Source of the DNA: an uncultured Dokdonia sp.
GTDB taxonomy: Bacteria; Bacteroidota; Bacteroidia; Flavobacteriales; Flavobacteriaceae
Assembly: GCF_947492815.1 (NCBI RefSeq)
Contig: NZ_CANLOB010000016.1
Span: forward strand, 55,061 to 119,060
Direction of reading: 5' to 3'
DNA: 64,000 bases
Below, piece after piece: positions 45,539 to 55,900 of the stretch; within the stretch, counting starts at the first letter, position 1; each line of letters starts with the position of its first letter. Under the pieces are notes generated by a model. The model saw only the letters and a list, made by a program, of their open reading frames with translations, was not told the origin of the DNA and did no database searches. The position numbers were made by a program, and so were the translations under genes.

Positions 45539-47362
45539 TTAGTGATGCATTTCTTCTTCATTATCCTGTAATGGAATATGTTGTGGGACGAAATCTTGAC
45601 CTGGAATTACATAATCAGATTCATCCTTATTTAACTTACTATAATCATATGCCCATCTATGTACTTCTGGAATAGGTCCATCCCAGTTTCCGTGAATATG
45701 CTTTACTTCAGCAGTCCATTCTAACGTATTAGATTTCCAAGGGTTTTTAGGTCCTTTCTTTCCATAAAACATAGAATGTATGAAGTTATATAAGAATACT
45801 AATTGAGCTGCTCCTGTTATGAAAGCAAATATCGTAATTGCAATATTTACATCAGATAAGTCATCAAAGTATGGGAATGCTGTATTTGTATAGTAACGTC
45901 TTGGTAAACCAGCCATTCCAATAAAATGCATTGGAAAGAAAATACCATATGCCCCAATTACTGTTACCCAGAAATGAACATACCCTAAATTCTTGTTCAT
46001 CATTTTCCCTTCAAACATTTTAGGGAACCAATGATATACTCCTGCAAATAGACCATATAATGCTGAGATACCCATTACTAAGTGGAAGTGAGCTACTACA
46101 AAATATGTATCGTGTACATTAATATCTAACGTACTATCACCAAGGATGATTCCAGTTAATCCACCAGATATAAATGTAGATACTAATCCAATTGAGAAGA
46201 GCATCGCTGGATTAAACTGTAAGTTACCCTTCCACAATGTAGTTATATAGTTAAATGCTTTAACCGCAGAAGGTATTGCAATTAATAATGTTGTAAATGT
46301 AAATACCGATCCTAAGAATGGGTTCATTCCCGAAATAAACATATGGTGACCCCAAACAATTGTAGATAAAAATGCAATTGCAAGAATAGAAGCGACCATG
46401 GCCCTATATCCAAAAATTGGTTTTCGGGAGTTTGTGGCTATAATCTCTGATGTTATACCTAATGCTGGTAATAATACAATATATACTTCTGGATGACCTA
46501 AGAACCAAAATAAGTGCTCAAATAATACTGGAGAACCTCCAGAATTATGTAATACTTCTCCTCCAATATAAATATCAGAAAGAAAGAAAGAGGTACCAAA
46601 ACTCCTATCCATAATAAGCATCAATGCTGCAGATAATAATACTGGGAATGATACCACCCCAATAATTGCAGTTACAAAAAATGCCCATATTGTAAGCGGA
46701 AGACGTGTCATAGTCATTCCTTTTGTACGAAGGTTTAATACTGTTACAATATAATTAAGTGATCCTAAAAGTGATGATGCAATAAATATTGCCATAGATA
46801 CTAACCATAATGTCATACCCATACCAGATGCAGAAATACTATTAGGTAGTGCACTTAAAGGAGGGTAAATTGTCCATCCTGCTGCTGCTGGCCCAGACTC
46901 TACAAATAGAGACAATACCATAATCACAGAAGAAAGGAAAAATAACCAATAAGACACCATGTTTAAGAAACCTGACGCCATATCCCTAGCCCCAATTTGT
47001 AACGGAATTAATAAGTTACTAAACGTTCCACTAAGACCCGCTGTTAATACAAAGAATACCATAATAGTACCATGTATTGTAATAAGAGCTAGATATACAT
47101 TAGGATCCATTACCCCATCTTTACCCCAATCACCTAAAAATATTTCATAAACTGTAAATTGATGATCTGGCCAAGCTAGTTGTAAACGAAAAAGCAATGA
47201 CATTGCAATACCAATAATACCCATGATTAAACCAGTAATCAAATACTGCTTTGAAATCATTTTATGATCTGTACTAAAGATATACTTCGTTACAAATGTT
47301 TCTTTATGATGATGCCCGTGATCGTCGTGTGCGTGATCTAATCCTGCTGCGTGTGCTGACAT
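45539..47362 (-). CDS. ctaD: Cytochrome c oxidase subunit I
   Basis: Catalytic core of the haem-copper oxidase: two haems, CuB and proton channels. The 607 residues show ITIHGTIMVFF (haem ligand), FWFLGHPEVYIVLLPALG (CuB His and cross-linked Tyr, with the A1-type Glu), GHHMFISGM (CuB His pair) and HDTYFVVAHFHLVMG (haem ligands). There are 12 core helices plus extra. The N-terminus MSAHAAGLDHAHDDHGHHH and the C-terminus EEEMHH are His-rich. It is the last gene of the actA-F/ctaC/ctaD operon, so quinol oxidation and oxygen reduction are encoded together. Confidence 0.96.
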   Translation of the reverse strand: MSAHAAGLDHAHDDHGHHHKETFVTKYIFSTDHKMISKQYLITGLIMGIIGIAMSLLFRLQLAWPDHQFTVYEIFLGDWGKDGVMDPNVYLALITIHGTIMVFFVLTAGLSGTFSNLLIPLQIGARDMASGFLNMVSYWLFFLSSVIMVLSLFVESGPAAAGWTIYPPLSALPNSISASGMGMTLWLVSMAIFIASSLLGSLNYIVTVLNLRTKGMTMTRLPLTIWAFFVTAIIGVVSFPVLLSAALMLIMDRSFGTSFFLSDIYIGGEVLHNSGGSPVLFEHLFWFLGHPEVYIVLLPALGITSEIIATNSRKPIFGYRAMVASILAIAFLSTIVWGHHMFISGMNPFLGSVFTFTTLLIAIPSAVKAFNYITTLWKGNLQFNPAMLFSIGLVSTFISGGLTGIILGDSTLDINVHDTYFVVAHFHLVMGISALYGLFAGVYHWFPKMFEGKMMNKNLGYVHFWVTVIGAYGIFFPMHFIGMAGLPRRYYTNTAFPYFDDLSDVNIAITIFAFITGAAQLVFLYNFIHSMFYGKKGPKNPWKSNTLEWTAEVKHIHGNWDGPIPEVHRWAYDYSKLNKDESDYVIPGQDFVPQHIPLQDNEEEMHH

Positions 47363-47400
47363 AATCTTATATTTTCTTTAACTTTAGTTAATTTTTTATT

Positions 47401-48471
47401 TTATTTCCCTGCTATTTTTTTCCCAAATGTTTCTTGTTTAGCCATCCAAGCATCATACTCCTCTTGGGTTTCAACAACAATCTTCATTTGCATATTGTAG
47501 TGAGATGCACCACAAATCTTATTACATAGCAAATAATAATCAAATTCATCATACTCATCTATTTCACCATTACCTGCTGCAATAGACTTTTTGTTTTTTT
47601 CTTTTCTTATCTCTTTTATAACCTGCATTTTATCTTTCATATACTGCGTCTCACGAATTTCAGCAGTTGTTTTTGAAGGTGTAAAAGAAAATTGTGTAAT
47701 CATACCTGGCACAACATTCATTTGTGCTCGGAAGTGAGGCATATATGCTGAATGTAACACATCTTGAGATCTTAATTTAAAGATCACTTGACGCCCTACT
47801 GGCAAGTGTAATTCTGAAGTAATCACATCATCCATTGCATCTTGATCGCTTAAGTCTACCCCTACTGTATTTGCACCTTCTATAAAACGCACATTTGCAT
47901 TTCCAAGAATATTATCATCTCCAGCATATCGAGCTTCCCATGCAAAACGTTTTGCATACAACTCAACAACAATAGCATCTTCTTCTTCTTCAAAATTCAT
48001 GATGTCAGACCAAGTAAATAGCCCATAGATGATAAGACCTGCTAAAACGATTACTGGAATAATAGTCCATATAAACTCGAGCTTATCATTATCTGCATAA
48101 AATAATGCACGATTTCCTTTCTTACCTTGATACTTGTATGCAAAGTAATGAAGTAGAGCTTGTGTTATCACTTGCACAACCATAATGAGAGCAAGAGATA
48201 TAAACATTAATGTATCATAACTAGAACCATGTTCTGAAGATGCTTCGGGTAAGTAAAACTTACTATAGTTCCAGAAACAATATATAGTTATAAAATACAT
48301 GAAGATAAGGAACATAATCATCAACTTACCGTTAACACGGTTGTCCTTATCATTTGCTATTTGTCCGTTTTCACTATTCCCTTTAAGTTGTGATAACTTA
48401 AAGATCTTTGACATTTGCCAAATTGTAACTACAAATAGAATTACTACGATGAGTGCTAATAAACCTGTCAT
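47401..48471 (-). CDS. ctaC: Cytochrome c oxidase subunit II, with extra N-terminal helices
   Basis: Electron-entry subunit with the binuclear CuA centre. The 356 residues show CNKICGASHYNM (CuA Cys pair, His and Met) and HSAYMPHFRAQMNVVPGM with the first His. There is no fused cytochrome c. The helix pair that normally anchors subunit II is at about 87-107 and 132-152. Two further helices (about 3-20 and 50-68) precede it, making four instead of two. The gene is between actF and ctaD. Confidence 0.95.
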   Translation of the reverse strand: MTGLLALIVVILFVVTIWQMSKIFKLSQLKGNSENGQIANDKDNRVNGKLMIMFLIFMYFITIYCFWNYSKFYLPEASSEHGSSYDTLMFISLALIMVVQVITQALLHYFAYKYQGKKGNRALFYADNDKLEFIWTIIPVIVLAGLIIYGLFTWSDIMNFEEEEDAIVVELYAKRFAWEARYAGDDNILGNANVRFIEGANTVGVDLSDQDAMDDVITSELHLPVGRQVIFKLRSQDVLHSAYMPHFRAQMNVVPGMITQFSFTPSKTTAEIRETQYMKDKMQVIKEIRKEKNKKSIAAGNGEIDEYDEFDYYLLCNKICGASHYNMQMKIVVETQEEYDAWMAKQETFGKKIAGK

Positions 48472-48498
48472 TGCTTTCTAACTTCTTTTATCTATATA

Positions 48499-49875
48499 CT
48501 AATAGTGAAAATGTTTACTTTCTTCAATAAGCGGATTACGCTTAGGTTCTAATGGACGTTTTGTAAGTGATCTAAATACTACAAAAATGAATAATCCGAG
48601 GAAGAATAATAATGATCCTATTTCAACAAAACCAAACGACCAAGACTTTCCTACAGTTGCTGGCATAACCATATTAAAGATATCTACATAATGTCCTAAT
48701 AGAATCACTATACCTGCCATTACTACAAACCAATTAACTCTTTTGAAATCGCTATTCATTAGTAACAACAATGGGAAGATAAAGTTCATACCTAACATTG
48801 CAAAGAATGGCAACTTATAATCGTCTATTCTTGTAATAAAGTAGGTTACTTCTTCTGGAATATTTGAATACCAGATCAACATAAATTGAGAGAACCAAAG
48901 GTATGTCCAAAAAATACTAAAGGCGAACATAAACTTAGCTAAATCATGAATATGACTATCATTTACTTTTTCTAAATATCCTTTTGATTTCAGATAAATT
49001 GTAACCAATGCAATTGTTGTAATTGCGCATACCATCATTCCTGCAAATACATACCATCCAAATAGCGTACTAAACCAATGTGGATCTAAAGACATAATCC
49101 AGTCCCAAGACATCATAGATTCTGTATAAATAAAGAATACTAAAAACCCTGCTGCAGCCTTAAATGATTTTTTATGCCATTTATTATCAGAAGCCTCTTC
49201 TTGATTTTTACTAAATTTCAAAGCAAAATATCTATAGATATTCCAACCTAAAAGATATAATACCGAAAAGATTATAAATCTATATGGATTTAACCAACCG
49301 GATTTCCCTGCAATAATTTTATCATAATGCGCATTACCTTCTTCTACTAATGAAGGATCTGCCCAATGAAACATATGGTTAAATTGAAATACTCCTAATA
49401 TTAGTAACACAAGCATAATCACACTTCCCACTGGCAAATAACCAGTGATACCTTCCATTACTTTAAGAAGTAATGGTGACCAACCAGCCTGAGCTACATA
49501 TTGAATTGCATAGAATGCAAGACAAGCAAGAGCTATCATAAAGAAGAAAAATGCAGCAATATAAATAGCAGACCAAGGCTTATTTTGGTATTGTGCTAAT
49601 ACATGTTTATTATGTTCTTCTTGAGTCATTTCGTGTCCTCCTTCGCTATGAGAAGATTCTTCTCCATGATGTGCATTAGCTTCTGCATGACCACTATCAT
49701 GAGTAACTGCTTCTGATGCATGACCACCTCCGTGACCATCACCATGTGCTGCTTCCATAGCTATCACATCTTCTGTAGTTTTAGGTAAATTAACATAATC
49801 TACTGCAAACAATACGAAACCAACAGCCATAAATATAAATGCTGTAAGTCTTAAGTTTTTAGATAATGTATACAT
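48499..49875 (-). CDS. actF: Alternative complex III subunit ActF (quinone-binding, NrfD-like)
   Basis: Membrane subunit of the ACIII quinol:electron-acceptor oxidoreductase, 458 residues with about ten helices (YMSWDWIMSLDPHWFSTLFGWYVFAGMM and FWTYLWFSQFMLIWYSNIPEE are hallmark ActF segments). Between helix 1 and helix 2 is a His-rich loop, 11 His between residues 44 and 91. It is between actE and ctaC in the operon. Confidence 0.92.
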   Translation of the reverse strand: MYTLSKNLRLTAFIFMAVGFVLFAVDYVNLPKTTEDVIAMEAAHGDGHGGGHASEAVTHDSGHAEANAHHGEESSHSEGGHEMTQEEHNKHVLAQYQNKPWSAIYIAAFFFFMIALACLAFYAIQYVAQAGWSPLLLKVMEGITGYLPVGSVIMLVLLILGVFQFNHMFHWADPSLVEEGNAHYDKIIAGKSGWLNPYRFIIFSVLYLLGWNIYRYFALKFSKNQEEASDNKWHKKSFKAAAGFLVFFIYTESMMSWDWIMSLDPHWFSTLFGWYVFAGMMVCAITTIALVTIYLKSKGYLEKVNDSHIHDLAKFMFAFSIFWTYLWFSQFMLIWYSNIPEEVTYFITRIDDYKLPFFAMLGMNFIFPLLLLMNSDFKRVNWFVVMAGIVILLGHYVDIFNMVMPATVGKSWSFGFVEIGSLLFFLGLFIFVVFRSLTKRPLEPKRNPLIEESKHFHY

Positions 49876-49908
49876 ATCTTTTTGTTATCGCTTTTTCAGT
49901 TAGTGTGT

Positions 49909-50604
49909 TTAATGCTCTGTACCGTGATCTCCTTCGGTAGTAGGGTGTTCTTCAGTCTCGTGTCCTCCTTCGTCTGCATGAGTATTTTCTACATGAATTT
50001 CTTCAACAGCTTCTACTACATCATATGCACGAGGTTCTTTCTTATCTAATTTATCTTTTAGAGACATTACATAATGATCTACCATCCACATTTCTTCTTC
50101 TGTCATTTGAGAAGCATAAGATCCCATAGAATTAATACCATAATACATAACATGGTAAACACTTCCTTCAGTTATTGCTCTACCTGCATCATTATATGCT
50201 GGCACACCTAATATTTTTTCACGCTCTACTAGCTTTCCTTTACCATCACCTTTTTTACCATGGCAAATACCACAATATATATCATAAAGCTCTTTTCCTT
50301 TAGCTTCAGTTTCTTCGGTAAAAGGAAGTTTGTTTTTAAGATTTGCCTTTGCAAACTCTTTCCCTTCATTTGTATTTTCTATCTCATAAGGCATCCACCC
50401 ACGTGCTATTGATCCCTCTGCAGGTATCATGGCTGATGACCCTCCAGTTACAGCTTCAAACACTTCATAATCACCATAGGTTTCATATCCTGCTGATTCA
50501 TACATATTAGGCATGTATTGATAGTTAGGCTTATTATCTTCTTTACAAGAACCTAAACTTACAATGGCAATAAGTACGATCGCTATTTTGAATATATTCT
50601 TCAT
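49909..50604 (-). CDS. actE: Alternative complex III subunit ActE, monohaem lipoprotein cytochrome c
   Basis: Periplasmic electron carrier of ACIII. The 231-residue protein has a lipobox (LGSC, Cys20), the haem motif C-G-I-C-H in YDIYCGICHGKKGDGKG, and an axial Met in the GINSMGSYASQM segment. The C-terminal tail is His/Glu-rich (HADEGGHETEEH...TEH). It is in act gene order D-E-F. Confidence 0.93.
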   Translation of the reverse strand: MKNIFKIAIVLIAIVSLGSCKEDNKPNYQYMPNMYESAGYETYGDYEVFEAVTGGSSAMIPAEGSIARGWMPYEIENTNEGKEFAKANLKNKLPFTEETEAKGKELYDIYCGICHGKKGDGKGKLVEREKILGVPAYNDAGRAITEGSVYHVMYYGINSMGSYASQMTEEEMWMVDHYVMSLKDKLDKKEPRAYDVVEAVEEIHVENTHADEGGHETEEHPTTEGDHGTEH

Positions 50605-50613
50605 TGCGTATCC

Positions 50614-51150
50614 TTATTCTTCGTTTGCTACTAAATTAATTTCTGTTGCACCAGTACCTACTAAAAAGTCTGCAAGTTCTTGTGCATTGTGTCCTGAAGC
50701 ATCTATTTCCATTAAGAAATGATCATCTGTTGTGCGTACATCAGGATTTTCTGCTTTTTTAAATGGCCAAAGTCTACTACGCATATAAAAGGTAATAACC
50801 ATTAAGTGTGCTGCAAAAAACACTGTAAGTTCAAACATAATTGGAACAAATGCAGGCATATTTTCTATATAACTAAAGCTTGGTTTACCTCCAATATTTT
50901 GAGGCCAATCTTCAATCATAATAAAATTCATCATGGTAATAGCAACTGTAAGTCCAACACAACCATACATAAATGCAGTAATGGCTAATCTTGTTGGGGC
51001 TAATCCCATTGCTTTATCAAGTCCATGCACAGGAAACGGTGTGTACACCTCATTGATATGCAAGTGTTTTTTCTTTGCTTCCTTAACGGCGTTCATTAAA
51101 ACGTCGTCATCTGTATAAAGTGCGTGTATAACGTGTGATCCCGTACTCAT
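50614..51150 (-). CDS. actD: Alternative complex III subunit ActD (DUF3341)
   Basis: Membrane subunit of ACIII, 178 residues, DUF3341 family: N-terminal soluble domain (HVIHALYTDDDVLMNAVKEAKK...YTPFPVHGLDKAMGL), then two helices (about 60-80 and 98-118) and a soluble C-terminal part (RTTDDHFLMEIDA). I start at the ATG 51148-51150, one base after the actC stop codon; an extended frame to 51192 would overlap actC. Confidence 0.92.
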   Translation of the reverse strand: MSTGSHVIHALYTDDDVLMNAVKEAKKKHLHINEVYTPFPVHGLDKAMGLAPTRLAITAFMYGCVGLTVAITMMNFIMIEDWPQNIGGKPSFSYIENMPAFVPIMFELTVFFAAHLMVITFYMRSRLWPFKKAENPDVRTTDDHFLMEIDASGHNAQELADFLVGTGATEINLVANEE

Positions 51151-51151
51151 A

Positions 51152-52921
51152 CTAGTTGTTATTAAGTTTTGCTGCCTGTCCTGCCCAATCATCGCGCTCT
51201 GCTCTTCCTGGGAATGAACCTGTAATACTATCTAAAAGGTCGTACTCTCTTTGTGTCATTTTTGCCACTTGAGCAAATGTAAAGATACCAAGCTCATTAA
51301 GCTTCTCTTCCATTTTTGGACCAATACCATTTATTTTTTTAAGATCATCTGCTTGTTGCGTATTTGCATCAAATACCCCAAGTGAACCTACAAGATCTTC
51401 TACACTTCCTGAAGGAACTTCTACTAATGGCTGTCCATCATCAAGTTTTTGAGTATCTGCTGTTACGGTATGATCTCCAAGATTTATTTTCACTGGACCT
51501 CCAGAAGTACGAGAATCTGCTCCTGTACCTAATAATGACTGTCCTGACTCTCTTAATTTCTTATAACGCTCCCCAGATGATTTCATAATTGTCTTCACCT
51601 CTGCTTGTGCAATCACTGGAAATGTACGTGCATATAATAAGAAGAGTACAAAGAAGAAACCTATTGTTCCAATAAATATTCCTATATCTACAAAAGTAGG
51701 AGAGAACATTGTCCAAGAAGAAGGAAGGTAATCACGATGTAATGAAGTAACAATAATTACAAAACGCTCAAACCACATCCCTATATTTACTACAATTGAT
51801 ATCACAAAAGAGAACATGATACTTCTTCTTAACTTAGGGAACCACATAAATTGCGGAGAGAATACATTACATGTCATCATTGCCCAATAAGACCAAGCAT
51901 AAGGTCCTGTTGCACGATTTAAGAATGCATACTGCTCATATTCTACTCCAGAATACCAAGACATAAATAACTCAGTAATATAAGCCACTCCAACAATAGA
52001 ACCAGTAATCATAATGACTATGTTCATCAACTCAATATGTTGTAACGTAATATAATTTTCTAAGTTTGATACTTTACGCATTACAATAAGTAATGTGTTT
52101 ACCATTGCAAAACCTGAGAATACCGCTCCTGCAACAAAGTAAGGAGGAAAAATAGTAGTATGCCATCCAGGAATCACTGAAGTTGCGAAGTCAAACGATA
52201 CAATTGTATGTACAGAAAGTACAAGTGGTGTTGCAAGACCTGCAAGTACCAATGACACCTCTTCAAAACGTTGCCAATCTTTTGCACGACCTGACCATCC
52301 AAAAGATAATAAACTATAAATCTTCTTTTGGAAAGGCTTCACTGCACGATCACGAATCATTGCAAAATCAGGAAGTAATCCTGTCCACCAGAATACTAAA
52401 GAAACCGATAAATATGTTGATATCGCAAATACATCCCAAAGAAGTGGTGAGTTAAAGTTTACCCATAAAGAACCAAATTGATTTGGAATAGGTAATACCC
52501 AGTATGCTAACCAAGGACGCCCCATGTGAATGATCGGGAATAATCCTGCTTGAACTACAGAGAAAATGGTCATTGCCTCTGCAGAACGGTTAATCGCCAT
52601 ACGCCATTTTTGACGGAATAGTAAAAGTACAGCAGAAATCAGTGTCCCTGCGTGACCGATACCTACCCACCATACAAAGTTGGTAATATCCCAAGCCCAT
52701 CCTACAGTTTTATTAAGACCCCAACTACCAATACCATTAGATATGGTATAAATAATACAGCCTATTCCCCACAGAAATGCAGCTAAAGCAATAGTAAATA
52801 CTATCCACCAAGACTTATTTGCACGTCCTTCTACAGGAGCTACAACATCTAAAGTTACATCGTGATATGTTTTATCGCCGGTAACTAGTGGTCTTCTTAT
52901 AGGTGCTTCGTAATGCGCCAT
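51152..52921 (-). CDS. actC: Alternative complex III subunit ActC (NrfD/PsrC-like) with helix-hairpin-helix tail
   Basis: Quinol-oxidising membrane subunit, 589 residues. About ten helices (52-460) carry NrfD features: NFVWWVGIGHAGTLISAVLLLFRQKWR, GRPWLAYWVLPIPN, FATSVIPGWHTTIFPPYFVAGAVFSG. After a linker comes an extra soluble domain, residues about 518-589, with an HhH element L-K-K-I-N-G-I-G-P-K-M (527-537) and ending FPGRAERDDWAGQA. That tail is a DNA- or protein-binding type fold not needed for NrfD function. Confidence 0.92.
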   Translation of the reverse strand: MAHYEAPIRRPLVTGDKTYHDVTLDVVAPVEGRANKSWWIVFTIALAAFLWGIGCIIYTISNGIGSWGLNKTVGWAWDITNFVWWVGIGHAGTLISAVLLLFRQKWRMAINRSAEAMTIFSVVQAGLFPIIHMGRPWLAYWVLPIPNQFGSLWVNFNSPLLWDVFAISTYLSVSLVFWWTGLLPDFAMIRDRAVKPFQKKIYSLLSFGWSGRAKDWQRFEEVSLVLAGLATPLVLSVHTIVSFDFATSVIPGWHTTIFPPYFVAGAVFSGFAMVNTLLIVMRKVSNLENYITLQHIELMNIVIMITGSIVGVAYITELFMSWYSGVEYEQYAFLNRATGPYAWSYWAMMTCNVFSPQFMWFPKLRRSIMFSFVISIVVNIGMWFERFVIIVTSLHRDYLPSSWTMFSPTFVDIGIFIGTIGFFFVLFLLYARTFPVIAQAEVKTIMKSSGERYKKLRESGQSLLGTGADSRTSGGPVKINLGDHTVTADTQKLDDGQPLVEVPSGSVEDLVGSLGVFDANTQQADDLKKINGIGPKMEEKLNELGIFTFAQVAKMTQREYDLLDSITGSFPGRAERDDWAGQAAKLNNN

Positions 52922-52956
52922 AATCCTATATAATTAGTTCTTTTGATTAGTTATTT

Positions 52957-55900
52957 TTATGCTTCTTTTGTATTTCTCACTTTCGTCTGGTAGAATACAT
53001 TTGGTTTTGTTCCTACACTTTCCAGTAAGTGATACATTCTGTCGTCTTGTGACTGGTGATATACATCACTATCCTTATCATTTACATCTCCAAACGTTAA
53101 TGCTCCGCTTGTACATGCATTTGAACATGCTGTTGCAAATTCTCCATCCTTAATTACACGTCCATCACGCTTGGCATCCAAAATTGTTTTTTGTGTCATT
53201 TGCATACACATAGAACATTTTTCCATAACCCCACGAGAACGTACTGTTACATCTGGATTAATCACCATACGTCCAAGGTCATTATTCATATGGTAATCAA
53301 ACTCATCATTACCATTATATAAGAACCAGTTGAAACGACGCACTTTATATGGACAGTTGTTTGCACAATAACGTGTACCTACACAACGGTTATATGCCAT
53401 ATGGTTTTGACCTTGACGACCGTGTGATGTTGCAGCTACTGGACACACAGTCTCACAAGGAGCATGATTACAGTGCTGACACATTACTGGCTGGAAAGCC
53501 ACTTGTGGATTTGCAGCTGGATCTTCCATTTCTCCAAATCCTCCTAGAGATCCATTATCACCTCCAAGACCGCTAAAGCCATCTTTCTTTTCATTATCTT
53601 CTTTAAAAGTATCTTGAGAAGAATAATATCTATCTATACGTAACCAGTGCATATCACGGCTACGACGTACTTCTGATTTTCCAACTACAGGAACATTGTT
53701 TTCTGCGTGACATGCAATCACACAAGCCCCACATCCTGTACACGCATTTAAATCAATTCCAAGGTTAAAATGATGACCAACAGAACGATCAAACTCATCC
53801 CAAAGATCTACTTCAGGTGAAGTCACTGCATACTCTTGGTGATCTTTAGAAACTTCAGGAATTGGATTCCAATCTTTTTTAGTAAAATCTTTAGAACTAA
53901 AAATTTCAAGCCTAGTTTCCCTTACAATATCACCACGCCCCATTAAGGTATTGTGTAATTGTATTACTGCAAACTCATGAACACCATTTGCTTTAGAAAT
54001 AGAAACATTTCCTTGCGTCATACTACCATTGAGCATTAATGCATATGCATTTACACCCGTTTGCATTTCTTCTTGAATAGACGTTGTTCTTCCATACCCA
54101 ACAGCAAGACCTATCGATCCGTTTGCTTGACCTGGCTGCACCATTACTGGCACATTTTCAAGAGTCACTCCATTTATAGTCACATTTGCAAGATGACCAT
54201 TAAGACCTCCATTAGCATCGTGACGGGCTTCTGTAAAGAACGTACTACGATCAAACCATAAACCAAGTTTTTTAGCATCAGCTTCAGACATGGTTAAGTA
54301 GTTATCCCAAGTAGCTCTTGTAATAGGATCTGGCATCTCTTGTAACCAAGGGTTATTTGCCTGGCTACCATCTCCCATTGATGTTTTAGTATATAAGGTT
54401 AATTCAAAACCTCCACCATCTTGGAAGCTTGTTGAAGCACCTGCATCTTCAGTTATTGAAACATCTGTATTTGTTGTAACCGCTTTCGCGAAAGCGTTAG
54501 TCATCACAACCCCATCGTGTACCGCTTTATTAAAAGAGATACCCGCATCAGTCATTGTGTTTTTTATGTATGTATAATACGACTGATCGTATCCCATCCA
54601 TTTCAACAAACTATCTTGAAATTGTCTTGTATCAAATAAAGGGCGTATCGTAGGTTGCGTAATGCTTACCTCCCCTTGCTTTATTTGAACATCACCCCAC
54701 GCCTCAAGGTAATGAGGTACTGGTGCAATATGTGTTGCTTTTGAAGCTGATTCATCTGCACGCATAGAACACGCTACAGAAACCGCTACTTTAGCAAGAC
54801 CTGCGTCAAACTCAGCAGCATTAGGAAGTGTATAAGAAGGATTTACACCCGCCATTACTAACATTCCTATCTTACCAGCATTCATATCTTTAACAAGCTG
54901 ATTCACTTTACGCACATCACCAGAACGTGTCATTCTTGGTGCAGTAACGTCAATCACCTCACTACTTTCATTTATTCTTAAAGCCTCTGCTTGTGAAGCC
55001 ATATCTTGCAAACCAGTCACAACAATACCTTTACTACCTGCTGCTCTTAATTCACTTAATGCTTCACTCACTTTTGCCTTCGCATGCTCTGGAACACCAG
55101 ACATAGACCCTCCAGCTAATGCTTTTAAAATCGCCTTCTGTTCAGATGGCTTTACTGGCACACGCACATCTGCATTAGCACCAGAAAGAGACATATTTGC
55201 TTCAAACTGGAAGTGCTTAGACATCTTCCCATCTGTAGGGATACGTCCTTTTGCATATCCAGCATCATAGCCTCCACCATTCCAATCCCCCAAGAAATCT
55301 GCTCCTACAGAAACAATTACTGTTGCTTTTGAGAAGTCATAATCCGCAAGGGCACGCACTCCATACTTTGCTTCGAAAGCATCTAATGCAAATTGCTCCC
55401 CTACTGCATCGTAAGCAATATGAGAAACATTAGGATATTTTTCTTTAAACTCAGCAATAAGTTTATCAGTAGAAGGGCTTGCAAATGTTTGTGTTAATAA
55501 CACCACTTGCTTCCCACTACTTAACTGCGCCATTACACCTGCATCAATATCTCCCCAAGAAACAGCTTCACCTGAAGCAGTAGGTCCTTGTGCACGATTT
55601 TGATCATACATAGATAGCACAGAAGCATGCACACGAGCATTTGCTCCATATCCAGCTTTTGCTAGTTTATTATTTTCAATCTTTATAGGCCTTCCTTCAC
55701 GAGTTTTCACAAGCACACTTGCAAAATCAAATCCATCTGCAATCGTAGATGCATAATAATCTGCAACTCCAGGAACGATTTGTTCTGGTTGCACTACATA
55801 AGGAATGGATTTCTTAACAGGACCTTCACAAGCCGCAAGTGATGCTGCTGCTGTAGTGAAACCTACGTACTTTAAGAAGTCACGACGTGTTGTCTGAGAA

